Source: Riptortus pedestris (lineage: Eukaryota; Arthropoda; Insecta; Hemiptera; Alydidae). Taken from it: a stretch of DNA of 64,000 nt. The stretch is taken from NCBI GenBank assembly GCA_019009955.1, contig CM032233.1, positions 92,262,001 to 92,326,000 of the forward strand, read 5' to 3'. The translations under genes were made by a program, and so were the position numbers. Positions 44,675 to 55,651 of the stretch are shown here, piece after piece. Position 1 is the stretch's first letter; every line of letters begins with the position of its first letter. The notes beneath the pieces were generated by a model. The model did not search any database. It saw only the letters and a program-made list of their open reading frames with translations, and had not been told where the DNA came from.

Positions 44675-45641
44675 CTCACTCACTACGTAAATCTCTCATC
44701 AGGAATCCATCGAGACTCCCTCGGGGAGGCAAAATATATTTAAGGAACTGGCTATTCACGGAGACTATACTGCTTTTTCAATGTTCAAACTTAAACAATG
44801 AAAACAATTTACCCATTTATTCGTTAAAAATAATTCCGGTATAGTAAAAATTTAACTTGTATATTTGGCCAGTTGTTTTGATTGCGTACAAGAAGGGTTT
44901 CATTATACCAACAACACAAAAACGATAATATCGCATTTAGAAATGAAAGAAAGAAATGATTACTTCTATTGTTAACACTTTTATAATTATATGAAAATCA
45001 ATCGACAAATTTCAATTATCTAGCTTAAAATAACCTCTTACATGAAAGCTTTAGTTTGATTGAATATAAATTTAGAGCTACTTTAAAAATACACTTGTTT
45101 TGATATTTTTCTGAAGTCAATCAATAGTCATTAGGTAGGTTTAAGGCAGTTTGAAGGGGTCTCAGGTGTGATGGGAGTGCAAAGATTTACATGTATAGAC
45201 CCCATTCCAAAGTTTCCACGCTCGGACCCACCATCTATAGTGAAGTGACATTCAGGCTAGTGTGCTTTGTGAGTCTGTTCGTTCGTTTATTGACGCTCAG
45301 CAATTCACTGTAAAATTAAAGTTTAAACACCGTTTGGTTTTTCTTGCCGCATTTTTTCGCACGCACATCTGTTCATCCACAAATTTTAGAGCATTATTTC
45401 ACACTCAAAATCGCTTAGCAATACAAACGTCAATATCGGATGCCCGGCACGCAAGGGCTTCGTAAACTAAGCAGATTTCCAATGCGCAGGTATGGGACGC
45501 TATTGATCTCTTCTCACCATGTATTTACTATCTATAAGTAAAACTCCGATGAGTAGGAGTAGAGGTTTACTGAAAGCTGAAAACAAGAAATTACATAATA
45601 TTCGAGCTACTAATAAATGCATAGAACAAAATCAGCATTAT

Positions 45642-46502
45642 AGATAGATAGATGTTTGTTAAAGATAAGACTTGTACAAATAATAACAATATAGACAAAT
45701 TTTGTTTCTTTTTGAGTCTGGTAAATCCTAAATGCTTTGACAATAAACAGTGACATAGATTTCATGAAGTGAATTTAATATATTTCAATTTCAATAATTC
45801 TAACCTAATTTACTAACTAATTCTAATGGTAAAATTAATTTAACGCTATTCAATGGTATCTCTATCATTGCAATTTTTGAACAGCTAAAATAACAATATA
45901 ACGTCTGTACGAATGTTCGCCATAAAATTTGCACAATAGAATAAATAACAAAAACACTCACAAAAAGTAATATATTCACAAATGGTTCATGATATGAGTT
46001 TACTCATTTACACTAAGGGAGTCAAATGTTTTCAGAGCTGCCTAAAGCCTATTCAATTTATTGACATCGTTAATAATTAACATATTTTGTATTTACTGAT
46101 GATCAGAGGATGTTGAGATGGATGGCTTTAAAATATGCTGTCTGTTTTCTTTGAGTGCTGAACAGTGTAGGAGAAGGTGGTATAGACTATTGTTATCGAT
46201 ATACTGCTTGCAAAATGGGTAGAGATCGTTTGCATTGAGAAATAGACGTTTCCTTCTTGGATATAATTTAATGTGCTCAGGGTTTCCAACCATTAATCGG
46301 CTGATGCATCTTAGTTTTTTTAAAGGAATCTTGAATGTTAGGTAGGTTTCAGGGTGCAAATTATTAATACTGTATATTACTCTGCAAATGGGATTCCAGT
46401 TTGAGTTTACAGCTCTATTGATGTCCGTTGAGAGGTTATGGTTGAGTGTCTTTTCAAGGATGTCATCTTTATACTTCAAAATACTGTTAGGGTGAAAAGT
46501 AT
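45642..46502 (-). mobile_element. 5'-truncated LINE with 15-base target duplication
   Basis: Flanked by a perfect 15-base repeat, caaaatcagcattat (45627-45641 and 46503-46517). On the minus strand the insert runs from the coding part at 46479 to an ATCT-repeat tail (catctatctatct) at its 3' end near 45642-45654, as expected for a non-LTR retrotransposon whose tail is a short repeat rather than poly-A. The HTA sequence on each side is continuous, so the boundaries are exact. Confidence 0.9.
46093..46479 (-). pseudogene. C-terminal end of a LINE ORF2 protein
   Basis: 128 codons. The frame contains HPETYLTFKIPLKKLRCISR, LMVGNPEHIKLYPRRKRLFL and finally LYPFCKQYIDNNSLYHLLLH followed by CSALKENRQ. 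The C-x(n)-H-x(3)-C arrangement near the end resembles the Cys/His motif at the C terminus of many LINE ORF2 proteins (C--C...H....C; here the first Cys of the pair is not obvious). No RT block is present because the insertion is 5' truncated. The frame is open up to a natural stop, so the copy is relatively young. Same family as 12490-12941. The clade remains open. Confidence 0.55.
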
Positions 46503-47451
46503 CAAAATCAGCATTATTCGTTATTCACAATATTTCTTACGATTATTCTTAATACGACTCATAAAAACGGAGATAATTTGAATTTGCGAATATCCTTTCT
46601 GACCCCCCCCCATTCCTGGTCCGGTTCCAGCCGTTAACAACTATGAACTTTAGTGTTAAAGAATTGGTTAAATATCGAGTATCATATAGAAGAAATAAAT
46701 ATTTTCGAGCTAAGATATAAAATATTAATTGATGATGTTATCGCACAACGATGTTGCATGTAACTCGTAAATATCTGTTGAAAGCAATATTTAGCATTTA
46801 ATCTTAGAATAAGACTTTTCATGAAAACAAAATCGCTTATTGATTACGAGTGATGACTAAAAGTGGGGGTCTACTGAAGGGTGAAAATTTAAAAATGAAG
46901 AACTCTTGTTAATATTCAAGATATAGAAAAAAAAATGTATAAAGTTTGGATATTAAATTTGTATTACGATTGCTTCTATGCAACCTACATTAATGACGGT
47001 ATTTGGAATTTTCAAACCCCCCCCCCTCTAAACCCCATTCTAATTTCGGCCGTAAACACTCTTGGATTTTAGTTTTACCTAAATCGGTAATATATCGAGT
47101 TTGGTAAAGATCAACAAAAATTGCCACCGTTTGAGTGGTGACAGATAAATGTACAAATACCTTTTTGAACGGACCTGATTTTAGTCATCTCCTAGTTAGG
47201 GTCGATGATATTTGAGGAATTTTTTTGAAAATCGCATCTTGAGTGTAGCCTCAATAGCTGATTTTCCTCAAGGAATTTGTAGCCCACTTGATTTGCAGTG
47301 GCCCAGCTCATGTCGCCCTCTGCTAAAATGTAAATGAAGCGACCCAATTGAAGTAGCTAGGAATCGAGGCTAGATTGCTCAGTTGAGCAATACAGCTGTT
47401 CGTCCGTTTGTATGTTCAGTGAATCGATGGAATAATTGAGTTGACTGTATT

Positions 47452-47670
47452 ATTATTATTTACGTCCACTTTATGCTACTTGGCTAACCGGGACGAGTTA
47501 TCTACAGGTTACCACCCTCTTTTAGCCAGGGTGGGCACAAGGAGTTTATTTAATGAGACCTTCACTAAATAAATTTCTACCGCCCAGTGCGGAAATCGAA
47601 CCCGCCACTCTAGGTCTACCAGGCGAGATTAAGACCAACGCCTTATCTCGCACGGCCAACCTGAGCCCCT
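47452..47670 (-). mobile_element. tRNA-derived SINE copy 4, best preserved
   Basis: On the minus strand: head ggggctcaggttggccgtgc, gagataaggcgttggtctta, atctcgcctggtagacctag, agtggcgggttcgatttccg; body gggcggtagaaatttattta, cccaccctggctaaaagagg, ggtaacctgtagataactcg, tcccggttagccaagtagca; tail taaagtggacgtaaataata with ATA repeats. A-box tggccgtgcgagataagg and B-box ggttcgatttcc are both present. The long segment between the anticodon region and the B box suggests a Leu/Ser-type (long variable arm) tRNA ancestor. A 14-base duplication flanks it with one mismatch: gagttgactgtatt (47438-47451) and gagctgactgtatt (47671-47684). Confidence 0.92.
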
Positions 47671-47684
47671 GAGCTGACTGTATT

Positions 47685-49390
47685 GCAGGATAGTATTTAC
47701 GTGTATGACAGAAATGAATTAATACAAGTTTGTTTGAGATGTCTGATTGTTTTATTTTTGTTATTTTATATGCCTAAAATGCTTACTTCAAATAATTTAA
47801 TGTATGCAAAATATTAAGCCATTCATCTGTTGCGTACAGTGTTATATGCAAATAATGTATGGTACAAGAAAAATATATTCCCTTTCCACATAAGTAATAT
47901 GTAAGGGAAAAAAAATTAAAAATATATGTGTGTGTGTGTGTATATGTATGCTATTATTAAATGTTCAATGGATAATAATAATTTAAACATTTTATTCAGT
48001 TTTTTTTATCTGTATTCATAATTCCGTGAAATTATATTTTGCTCATCAAATATTTAAATTGATATTTCAGCATTAATCTGTATTCATTTAAATGTACTAT
48101 TATGTATTCTTCTGCCGTCTATCTATGAATGAATTATAAGTAGAATCATTTTAATTCATTCATGAAAGAAAATATTCCAGAACTTGAGTAACCTTTCAAG
48201 TTACATTCACTTATAATTTGTTTGTGATTGTGTTGTATTGAAGTATTATGAATGAAAAGTTAGCCAAGGTTCCTTTGTACAAATGTTTATTTTAATATGA
48301 GGTTCCCAGCTGATAAAATTTTCAGTAGACGGATTCCGTATCAGTTACACGGAACGATCTAGAACAAAGCTGAGAAAGTTATTGTTACTCTGATAATGGC
48401 CTTTCAACTCAACCTTGTTCCAGTGGATATACTACGCACTGGGAAGCAACTAAAAAGGGATAGAGAGCCTTCCTATCTACAAATCCCGTACGCTGAGTGA
48501 ACATAAAAAGATGAATGGAGCGTAAAATGATTTCTTTGAGACTACTCCCTTCACTACAAACACCAGCCATCCTCCCGGAAGTAAGGTCGATTACGTTTAT
48601 AAATAGCGGGGGGGCTGATAGGGAAATTAATAGAGGTTGAGGTGGAATTAAAGGAGAGTAAAGAAAATTTTATATAATGGGGCCGGTAATAATGTGTGAA
48701 AGTGCTCAATTTACATGAGGGCTCTGCTGCGTATAAAGACTTGCTAACTATAAATTCAAACGATAGCATCTTACAAGCGGGCTACAAAATTAATGCCTGT
48801 CACTATCCTGAGGCTGGCCTCCTCTCCATGCATTAACGCCCCCAGCACACCTCCCATCCCCCACCACCCCTCACTTCTTTATAACAACCCCATAATACCC
48901 ACAAAAATGATTTTATCTCAAATGATCACATTTTAATAAATTACTTTATGCAGCTTAAAATACACTGGCTGCGTGACTTCCTTACATGAACCACTCCACT
49001 TCCTATGTTTGTCCCGCTTCTCTCTCACTTCAGCCACAAATATATTTAAATTGGTTTTACATTTTGGCACAATTTTTTATTGACTCCTTATTCATATTCA
49101 TTTTACATATCTCATTTCTAAGATTACATCATAAATCACAAAGTTTTCATGCGTGGTTTTTTTTTTTTTGGTTTATGAAACGAAAAATAAACAATACCTT
49201 TTATGAATGAACCGAATTCGGTTAACACTGACTTTAAAGCTCTTCTTGATTACATGGCCAACCTTTGACATGTTGTGGGCCAAACTTTAGTGTGCAAATA
49301 CGTTCGCGGGCCGCTTTTAAAAGAAATGCGTTTTAAAGTGCTTTCATAATTTTTAACGATATATATCAGGTATGAAATTATACGATAATG
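47685..49390. other. Long spacer without HTA
   Basis: 47690-48300 is AT-rich, with a GT run near 47927-47942. 48300-48900 is more complex and C-rich near 48830-48880. The frames at 48554-48769 and 48986-49210 have no recognisable domain. No gene called. Confidence 0.35.
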
Positions 49391-49394
49391 TAAT

Positions 49395-49892
49395 TTTAAT
49401 ACAACTAGCTCAGATACTCGGCTTCGCCCGGGAATTCATTTGAGGCTGAATGGTGATGGTCTTTTTTTGGCAAGGCTATACTTTGCACAATATTTTGACA
49501 TTTACCTCTCCCAGTGTTTAGGGTTTATAATCGTCGTTGCTCTGGATTTGTTAATAATAAAATTATTTTTTTTATGTAAGATTTCGCTTTCCTCCATATT
49601 GTCATATTTCTCGTCTCCTGTGCATTCTGCATAGATTTGAATTATTAAGGACAAAATATTAACATAGATTAGAATTAATTTATCCAGGTGAGGCACTTGG
49701 TAGTTCATATTGGAAAGAAATCTTGAGCTTATCAATATTTCTACGCAAATTACTTGCTTCATACATTGTTCTCGAAAAAATGTATAAAACAAAAGTTACT
49801 CTAAATAACAAAGTAAACAACTTTTGTTTGTGTACGTTTGTCGAAAAACAAATAGTTATAGTCCTAGTCCTAGTCATGGTAAGTACAAACAC
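49395..49892 (+). mobile_element. 'actagct' module plus linked repeat
   Basis: Opens actagctcagatactcggct, tcgcccgggaattcat, ctttttttggcaaggctata, tcccagtgtttagggtttat, shared with the start at 37653 (cggcttctctcggg, ttttttttggcaaggcctta, gtgtttagggtttatacgtg). Its last part (aaaagttactctaaataaca, aagtaaac, gtttgtcgaaaa) matches, on the opposite strand, the tandem repeat at 52600-53095. A retroelement end is likely; family unknown. The overlapping small frames are not genes. Confidence 0.45.
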
Positions 49893-50031
49893 CATCTGTT
49901 ACACTCTAGTTTGATAACAATGTGCAATATATATAAAGTAGAAAATTTTTTTTTTCACCAACATTGACCAAAACTCCAAGAAACAATAACAAAACAATAT
50001 ATAAATATAACCTGGTCGAAAACATCCACAC

Positions 50032-50033
<2 letters not shown>
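49893..50033 (+). mobile_element. Penelope-like terminal module, shorter copy
   Basis: Shares with 54636-54803: ctgttacactctagtttgat, ataaagtag, and then ttcaccaacattgaccaaaa, ctccaagaaac, acaatata. The stretch with the 'ctgaagaag...tcgaaatatcgg' phrase is missing here. A TA tract (50036-50078) follows directly. Confidence 0.5.
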
Positions 50034-50081
<48 letters not shown>

Positions 50082-50084
50082 TTA

Positions 50085-50770
50085 TATATTCTGTTATCGC
50101 CCCCCTCCCAGCTCTAGTAGTTCCAATTTTTGTTTAATTGTTACCATACTCGATTTAGAAGCGTTTCTTGTAATGATCAAGTTTGTAAATGGCTAAAATC
50201 GGACCACTAGGAGGGGGGAGGGTAGTGGGAAGAATGTTAAAAATTCGATATCCGTTCTCGCTCATCGGGTCGAACAATAATATAGAACAAATGTTATTTT
50301 GAAATTAATTTTCTGTAAATATTGCTAAATATTGTATATGTTTTCTCTAGCTTGAATATTAACCGAGCTATTATAATTTTCCAGCTTTTTACCTACACTA
50401 AGTCCCCACTCCTCCTCACGTCATATTGAAAATAAGAAATTTTACTGAGTGAGAGACATGTAAATTCGTAGAGCGATGGCGCCATCAGCTAAGTTTTATT
50501 CCTTCTCGATATTTAACTGTTTTATTCACCAGTAAAGATCATATTAGCTAATGGCTGAAATCTGAGGAGGAACAGGAGAGTTAGAGGTGGTGTGATTCGA
50601 AAATTCTAACTATCTCCGTTTTTATGTGTCGGATAGAAAAATTGTATATAACTTATTATGTTAAATTATTGTTGTCCTTCAATTGATCTATTACTCATTT
50701 TTTCTTAACTCAAATATTAAGCGAGCTATTCGTAGTTCCTTGTTTTCGACCTCCAGTGAACTCCCGCTGG
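50085..50770 (-). mobile_element. HTA core and block B, reversed, ends missing
   Basis: After the TA tract the reversed palindrome region is interrupted by a C run (ctgttatcgcccccctccca, gctctagtagttcca). The core (ggctaaaatcggaccactag) and block B (atggctgaaatctgaggagg, tctccgtttttatgtgtcgg, cgacctccagtgaactccc) follow. It ends at the R end of the next copy. Confidence 0.7.
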
Positions 50771-50779
50771 ATTTTTTTT

Positions 50780-51545
50780 TGCAGATTTCCCTTAAGGGAA
50801 ATCAGCTATTGAGGTCGTACTCATGACGCGAGTTTTGAAAAATTTCCTCAAATGTCCATCGATCCTACCCAGGAGATGACGAAAATGAGGTCCGTTCAAA
50901 ATTATATATATATATATATATATATATTTGTCTGTTAAGGCTCTAGCGGTCGCAATTTTTGTTTGATCGTTACCAAACTCGATATTTAAACGTTTTATGC
51001 AAAAAGACAGATCAAGTTCGTTAATGGCTGAAATCGGACCAGTGGGAGGGGGGTTTAGAGGGCGGATTTTCGAAAATTCGAAGTATTACCGTTACTATAC
51101 GTCGGATCAAAAAGTCCGTCGCGCAGGGGCTGCGTAAACTAAGCAGATTTCCCACGTGAAGTTTTACAATAGAGAAATTTCACGAGAGTCGAGCAGTTAA
51201 GGAAACGGCCGAACTAGCTTTTGGCGGGAAAGTCACCCATCCGTTAGCCGCCCAGATTTAATAAAAATGCAAATATCTCGGTTAATATTCAGGATAGAGA
51301 ATAAATGTATACAACAATATTTATAGTGAATTTAATTTTCAATAATATTGATTCTATACAATTTTTTGATCCGACGTATAGTAACGGAAATATTTCGAAT
51401 TTTCAAATTCCTCCCCTTTAAACTCCCCCTTCCACTGGTCCGACTTAAGCCGTTAACGAACTTGATCCTTCTTTTTACATAAAACAACTAAATATCGAGT
51501 TTGGTAACGATCAAACAAAAATTGCGGCCTCTAGGGCGGTAACAG

Positions 51546-51610
<65 letters not shown>

Positions 51611-51986
51611 TTCGAATGTACCTCATTTTCGTCATCTTCTAGGTAGGATCGATGGACATTTGAAGAAAAATTTCGAAAATTCCGTCGACTACAACCTCAA
51701 TAGCTGATTTCCCTTCAGGGAATTCTGCTAAAAATTGTATAGGACCAATCTTATTGTAAATTAAAATTACTATAAATATTGTTCTATACAATTATTCTCT
51801 ATCTTGAACATTAACCGAGATATTTGCATTTTTATTAAATTTGGGCCAATAACGAACGACTGAGTTTCCCGCCAAAAGCTAGTTCGGCCCTTTGCCGTAA
51901 CTGTTCGGCTCTCGTATGGAGATTTCTCTATTGTATAACTTCACGTGGGAAATCTGCTTAGTTTACGCAGCCCCTGCGTGACGGAC
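50780..51986 (-). mobile_element. HTA element, type C, split by a nested copy
   Basis: Near-consensus R end (gcagatttcccttaagggaa, gaggtcgtactcatgacgcg), TA tract about 50904-50927, palindrome relic, core to ctatacgtcggatc. The inner HTA lies at 51114-51729. The core resumes exactly (ttgtataggaccaatcttat), followed by type C (cgccaaaagctagttcggcc, gccgtaactgttcggctctc) and a perfect L end (cgcagcccctgcgtgacggac). Without the inner copy it is about 0.58 kb. Confidence 0.92.
51114..51729 (+). mobile_element. HTA element, type C, complete, nested
   Basis: L end (gtccgtcgcgcaggggctgc), type C block (cacgagagtcgagcagttaa, cggccgaactagcttttggc), core, TA tract about 51551-51605, R module (gaatgtacctcattttcgtc, gtaggatcgatggacatttg) and terminal hairpin (gatttcccttcagggaattc, tgct). 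It sits in an A run of the host copy: host reads cggatc-A(n)-[insert]-A(n)-ttgtatagg, against cggatcgaaaaattgtatag in uninterrupted copies. Confidence 0.92.
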
Positions 51987-51989
51987 TTT

Positions 51990-52600
51990 TTTATCATGTA
52001 GATAGCGAATGTATTCAGGTGGTATATGATTGTTTGTGTGTCATGCTAGTACGTGGGAAATCGTTATTTTACCTGCGCAACGGACTTTTCCCCTTCGCAG
52101 TAAATCGGCTATTCAGGTCGCCTCATTACATGAATTATCCAATATAGCATTGGGAAACAGGGATGTTCGAACATTTGACAAAACTCACCCACACCACTAT
52201 TCGAGCTCAATGAGTTTTTAAACAGTCCAATTTAAACAATGAATGAGGGCCGTGAGTTACAACCACCGTCACAGCGTGTTAGTCATTATTTGCATTTCCG
52301 TGTTACAAAATTTCCAGTTGGTTAGTTTCGGAAATGGTCTTATTTATTCAACGTCACAAATATAGAATTGCGACCTCTGTCTGTACATTGATTTTTTTTT
52401 CTCGAAATTTCACGATAGTTTTTCGTTTCACATGCCCTAGACACGATATCTGCAATTCGTGGCTTTGCCGTTCGTTTTGTTACCTTTTCACAATTAAAAT
52501 ACTAAACCATGGTTTAAACACACCGAATTTTAAGAATCTTGGTGCGTATATTACTATTAACTCTACTTATACTATAGACTAATAATATTCTCTGAAATGA
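51990..52600. other. Spacer with a small HTA type B L-end piece
   Basis: 52045-52089 carries a reversed, shortened L end (gctagtacgtgggaaatcgt, acctgcgcaacggac). The rest is not recognised; the small frames at 52030-52221 and 52334-52582 show no domain. Confidence 0.45.
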
Positions 52601-53095
52601 ACAGGAGCGGAGCTTATAAGGAAGGCCTGCAATTAAAAATTACGAGATTCCCATTGGTTTTTCTGCAAATATGCACATGTCAAATAGCATATTGTGTTAT
52701 TTAAAGTAACTTTTAATATATACACTTTTAATTCATACTATATAACGAAGTATTAACGATATATACACTTAAACAAAAGTGGAAGTCAACAATTTTATTT
52801 GGTACTAACGATTGAACCGAACTAAACAAAACTCGGCATGTGCATTAGCATTAGCTTTTCCATGATTAGAAGCTATATAACATTTTCTAGAGACAAGCAG
52901 GAGTGGTAGTTGTAAGGAAGGAATTAAATTTTTGGCTTTTCGGCAAACATGCAGATGTAAGAAAGAGTTTATTTTGTTATTTAGTGTAACTTTTGTTATG
53001 TTCAATTTGGTCGTACAGCGAAGTATACACGAGATGTACGCTAGACCTTATAGCGAGAGTCAATAATTTTATTAGTACTCATTAATGTGTTTTTA
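52600..53095 (-). repeat. Two tandem copies of a ~280-base repeat
   Basis: The segments 52600-52800 and 52885-53095 share, in order, gaacaggagcgg/acaagcaggagtgg, ataaggaaggc/taaggaagg, tttttctgcaaatatgcacatg/cttttcggcaaacatgcagatg, gttattt..gtaactttt, cgaagta, and gtcaataattttatt-like words. The period is about 280 bases. A third related piece lies on the opposite strand at about 49787-49845. Confidence 0.65.
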
Positions 53096-53129
53096 ATATT
53101 GGATTTTATGACAAATAATGTTTTGTTTT

Positions 53130-53686
53130 AGCAGATTTCCCTTAAGGGAAATAAAATTTAACGTAATTTCAAAATATCTCTGTTATCATCGAAAAATTGT
53201 ACAGATCCAATCTTATTGAAAATTAAATTTACTATAAATATTGTTCTATACATTTATTCTCTATCTTGAATATTAGCCGAGATGTTTGCATTTTTATGAA
53301 GTCTGTGGTCGGGTATAGTTCGGATTAGGTTGGCCGTTTTCATAACTACTCGGCTCAGGTGGAAGCTTCTTCTAACCTTACCTGTCGTTTCTAACCTTAC
53401 CTTACCTTCCTTACTTTGTGAGATTTATGCAAATACGTTCTGTTCATCCGCCACCCCCCCCCCTTTTTTAGTTCTTGGACTACTAAAATTTGAGTTATTA
53501 AAATATAAATTATTCTTACAATTGAGAAGCCGTTTCAGTTGGGAATTTATTTTAATTAACTGAACGATTTCTCATTACCGTTGGGATTTAATCAAGGTGG
53601 TGTTGTTTTACCAGTATGCAGATTTCTCTATTGTAAAACTTCACATGGGAAACCTGCTTAGTTTACGCAGCCCCTCCGTGACGGAC
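53130..53686 (-). mobile_element. HTA element, type C-like, R module deleted
   Basis: Perfect R hairpin (agcagatttcccttaaggga), then a direct jump into the core (caaaatatctctgttatcat). The type C segment (gtcgggtatagttcggatta, cataactactcggctcaggt), block A and the L end (gcagcccctccgtgacggac) follow. The TA tract, the palindrome and ~90 bases of the R module are missing, yet both extreme ends are kept. Confidence 0.85.
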
Positions 53687-53689
53687 TTT

Positions 53690-54440
53690 TTAGAGTTATA
53701 TGATAGTTCTAAGTTTGATTCGGATTAGTGAGGTTATAAATCTCCACCCCCTCCTCTCCTTATTTGTCATTTATTTTAATAAGAAATTCCAATAGAAATT
53801 TAAACAACAAGAGCATTTTGATTATTTTTATAATGAATTATTTAATTTGTTTCATATTTTAAATATTTATATTAAATCCCCGCTAAATAAACTCGCTAGA
53901 TAAGAAAGGCCACGTTAGGTCAGTAGTACTTAAGCTCTCCTGTGCAATGTTGGACAACTCCTTTCCTTCTACTAGGAAGGAAATAAGTTCAAAAGATAAA
54001 TCCTTTCAGGAAGTCTCCTATTGGCCTCAGGGGATCCTGGAAGTGGGCAAGCTTCTTCGCAGTCTGCTCAGCTCTTAAATTTTAAGGAAATCTTCCCGAT
54101 GACAGCACAAGCCACGATTTACTTTTATAATGGTTATAAAATTTCTACCAACCTTTTCTTTCGACGATAACTCTTTTGCCGCTGTGATACCTTAACTTGA
54201 TTTAATACTTCTTCAACTCTCCTCGTACTTATGCGGGTTTTTTCCCCATTGAATAATGTTAGTAATATTTTTAACAGAATTGTATAGGATATTAACGATA
54301 TAAGAAATTTAACAAACTCAAGTCAAATTGAACACTGTCCTAGATGAAGAGAACCATGAAGAGTTTTCATTGTTGTGATATATGCTATTACGTTTTGTAC
54401 ATTTTTAATATATCAGGGCCCGGAGGCTGGTTATTCCCAA
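53690..54440. other. Spacer, mixed composition
   Basis: 53890-54240 is more complex than its flanks. No HTA module, no recognisable frame. Confidence 0.35.
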
Positions 54441-54445
54441 TTATT

Positions 54446-54564
54446 AACAGATTTCCCCTAAGGGAAATCAGCTATTGAGGTCGTACTCATGACGCAATTT
54501 TTGAAAATTTCTACAAATTTCAATCGATCGAACCCAGGAGATAACGAAAATGAGGTCCGTTCAA

Positions 54565-54638
<74 letters not shown>

Positions 54639-54800
54639 CCTGTTACACTCTAATTAAACAACAATGTTCAATATTATAAAGTAGCAACTGTATTTTTACA
54701 GCCCTGAAGAAGATAAAATAAAATCTCGAAATATCGGCATAAACTATGAAGTTTCTTTCACCAACATTGACCAAACTTCCAAAAAAAACAAAAAAACAAC

Positions 54801-54862
<62 letters not shown>

Positions 54863-55651
54863 TGTTAACGCTCTATCGGTCGTAGTTTTGGTTTGATCGT
54901 TACCAAACTCGATATTTAATCGTTTTAGTCAAAAATAAAGGTGAAGTTCGTTAATGGCAGAAATCGGACTACTTAGAGGGTGAGGGGGGATTTTCGAAAA
55001 TTCGATATCTGTTACTATAAGTCGGATCGAAAACTTGTATAGGAACAATTTTATTGCAAATTAAATGTACTATAAATATTGTTTTATACATTTATTCTCT
55101 ATCTTTGGATATTAGCCGAGATATTTGCAATATTGATATTCGGTTATTGTTCAGTGCGATTCCACTGAACGATTGGTTCGGCTGTTTCCGTAAGTGTTTG
55201 GCTCTCGTGAAATTGGTGTAGAGACTGGTGAAAGCTTCTTCTTTGTGATAAAAATGCAGATACGTTCTGTCGATCCCCCCTTTCTCAGTTCTGGACTACT
55301 AAAATTTGAGCGATTGAGATAAAAATTATTCCGCTTCATTATAAATTACAGTACTAGATATAGTAAAGTTTTCAATAAAATTAATATGCTATATTTCAGT
55401 AATTGATTTACTTTCTGTTGAAGAATATTTCTATCTGCTCTGCTTTGAGAGGATGGCTCACCTGCTTGTTTACAATTCAGACGTTTTCCGTTGGGAGGTT
55501 ATTGAAATTGACTGAAAAGTTTCTCATTACCGTTTGTATTTATTCCCTTAATATTCACGGTGGTGTTAAGAATTGCCAGTATGTAGATTTATCTATTGTA
55601 AAACTTATCGTTGGAAATCTGCTTAGTTTAAGCAGCCCCTTCGTGACGTAC
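54446..55651 (-). mobile_element. HTA element with a module inserted in its TA tract
   Basis: R end (acagatttcccctaaggga, gaggtcgtactcatgacgca), TA tract 54565-54635, a 168-base foreign module, a second TA tract 54804-54859, palindrome relic (ttaacgctctatcggtcgta), core, type C-like segment (gaacgattggttcggctgtt), block A and L end (agcagccccttcgtgacgtac). The L-proximal part has private changes shared with the inverted copy at 60914-61700. Confidence 0.88.
54636..54803 (+). mobile_element. Penelope-like terminal module inside (TA)n (tentative)
   Basis: Contains cctgttacactctaattaaa, agccctgaagaagataaaat and aaaatctcgaaatatcggca, then ttcaccaacattgaccaaac and an A-rich end. The 'ctgaagaag...tctcgaaatatcgg' arrangement resembles Penelope-like element termini. 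TA repeats lie on both sides. No coding part. Confidence 0.5.

Larger units (their letters stand above)
42860..45435. other. Long spacer without HTA
   Basis: 2.6 kb with no HTA module. 42890-43020 and 43600-43830 are more complex than the flanks. 44010-44300 is C/T-rich on the + strand. A duplicated 57-base segment is listed separately. On the minus strand at about 43580-43499 a short frame reads FITEDEIRNELLRQIEESDS before a stop; too short to assign. No gene called. Confidence 0.35.
45441..47277 (+). mobile_element. HTA element, type B, long copy split by a LINE
   Basis: L end (cggcacgcaagggcttcgta), block B (gcgcaggtatgggacgctat, ccgatgagtaggagtagagg) to catagaacaaaatcagcatt. LINE insertion 45642-46502. 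Block B resumes (actcataaaaacggagataa, ggttaaatatcgagtatcat, tgatgttatcgcacaacg), then the shared core (gtgggggtctactgaagggt, accgtttgagtggtgacag), the R module (gaacggacctgattttagtc) and a worn hairpin (gctgattttcctcaagg aatttg). Without the LINE it is about 0.98 kb; no TA tract. Confidence 0.85.
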
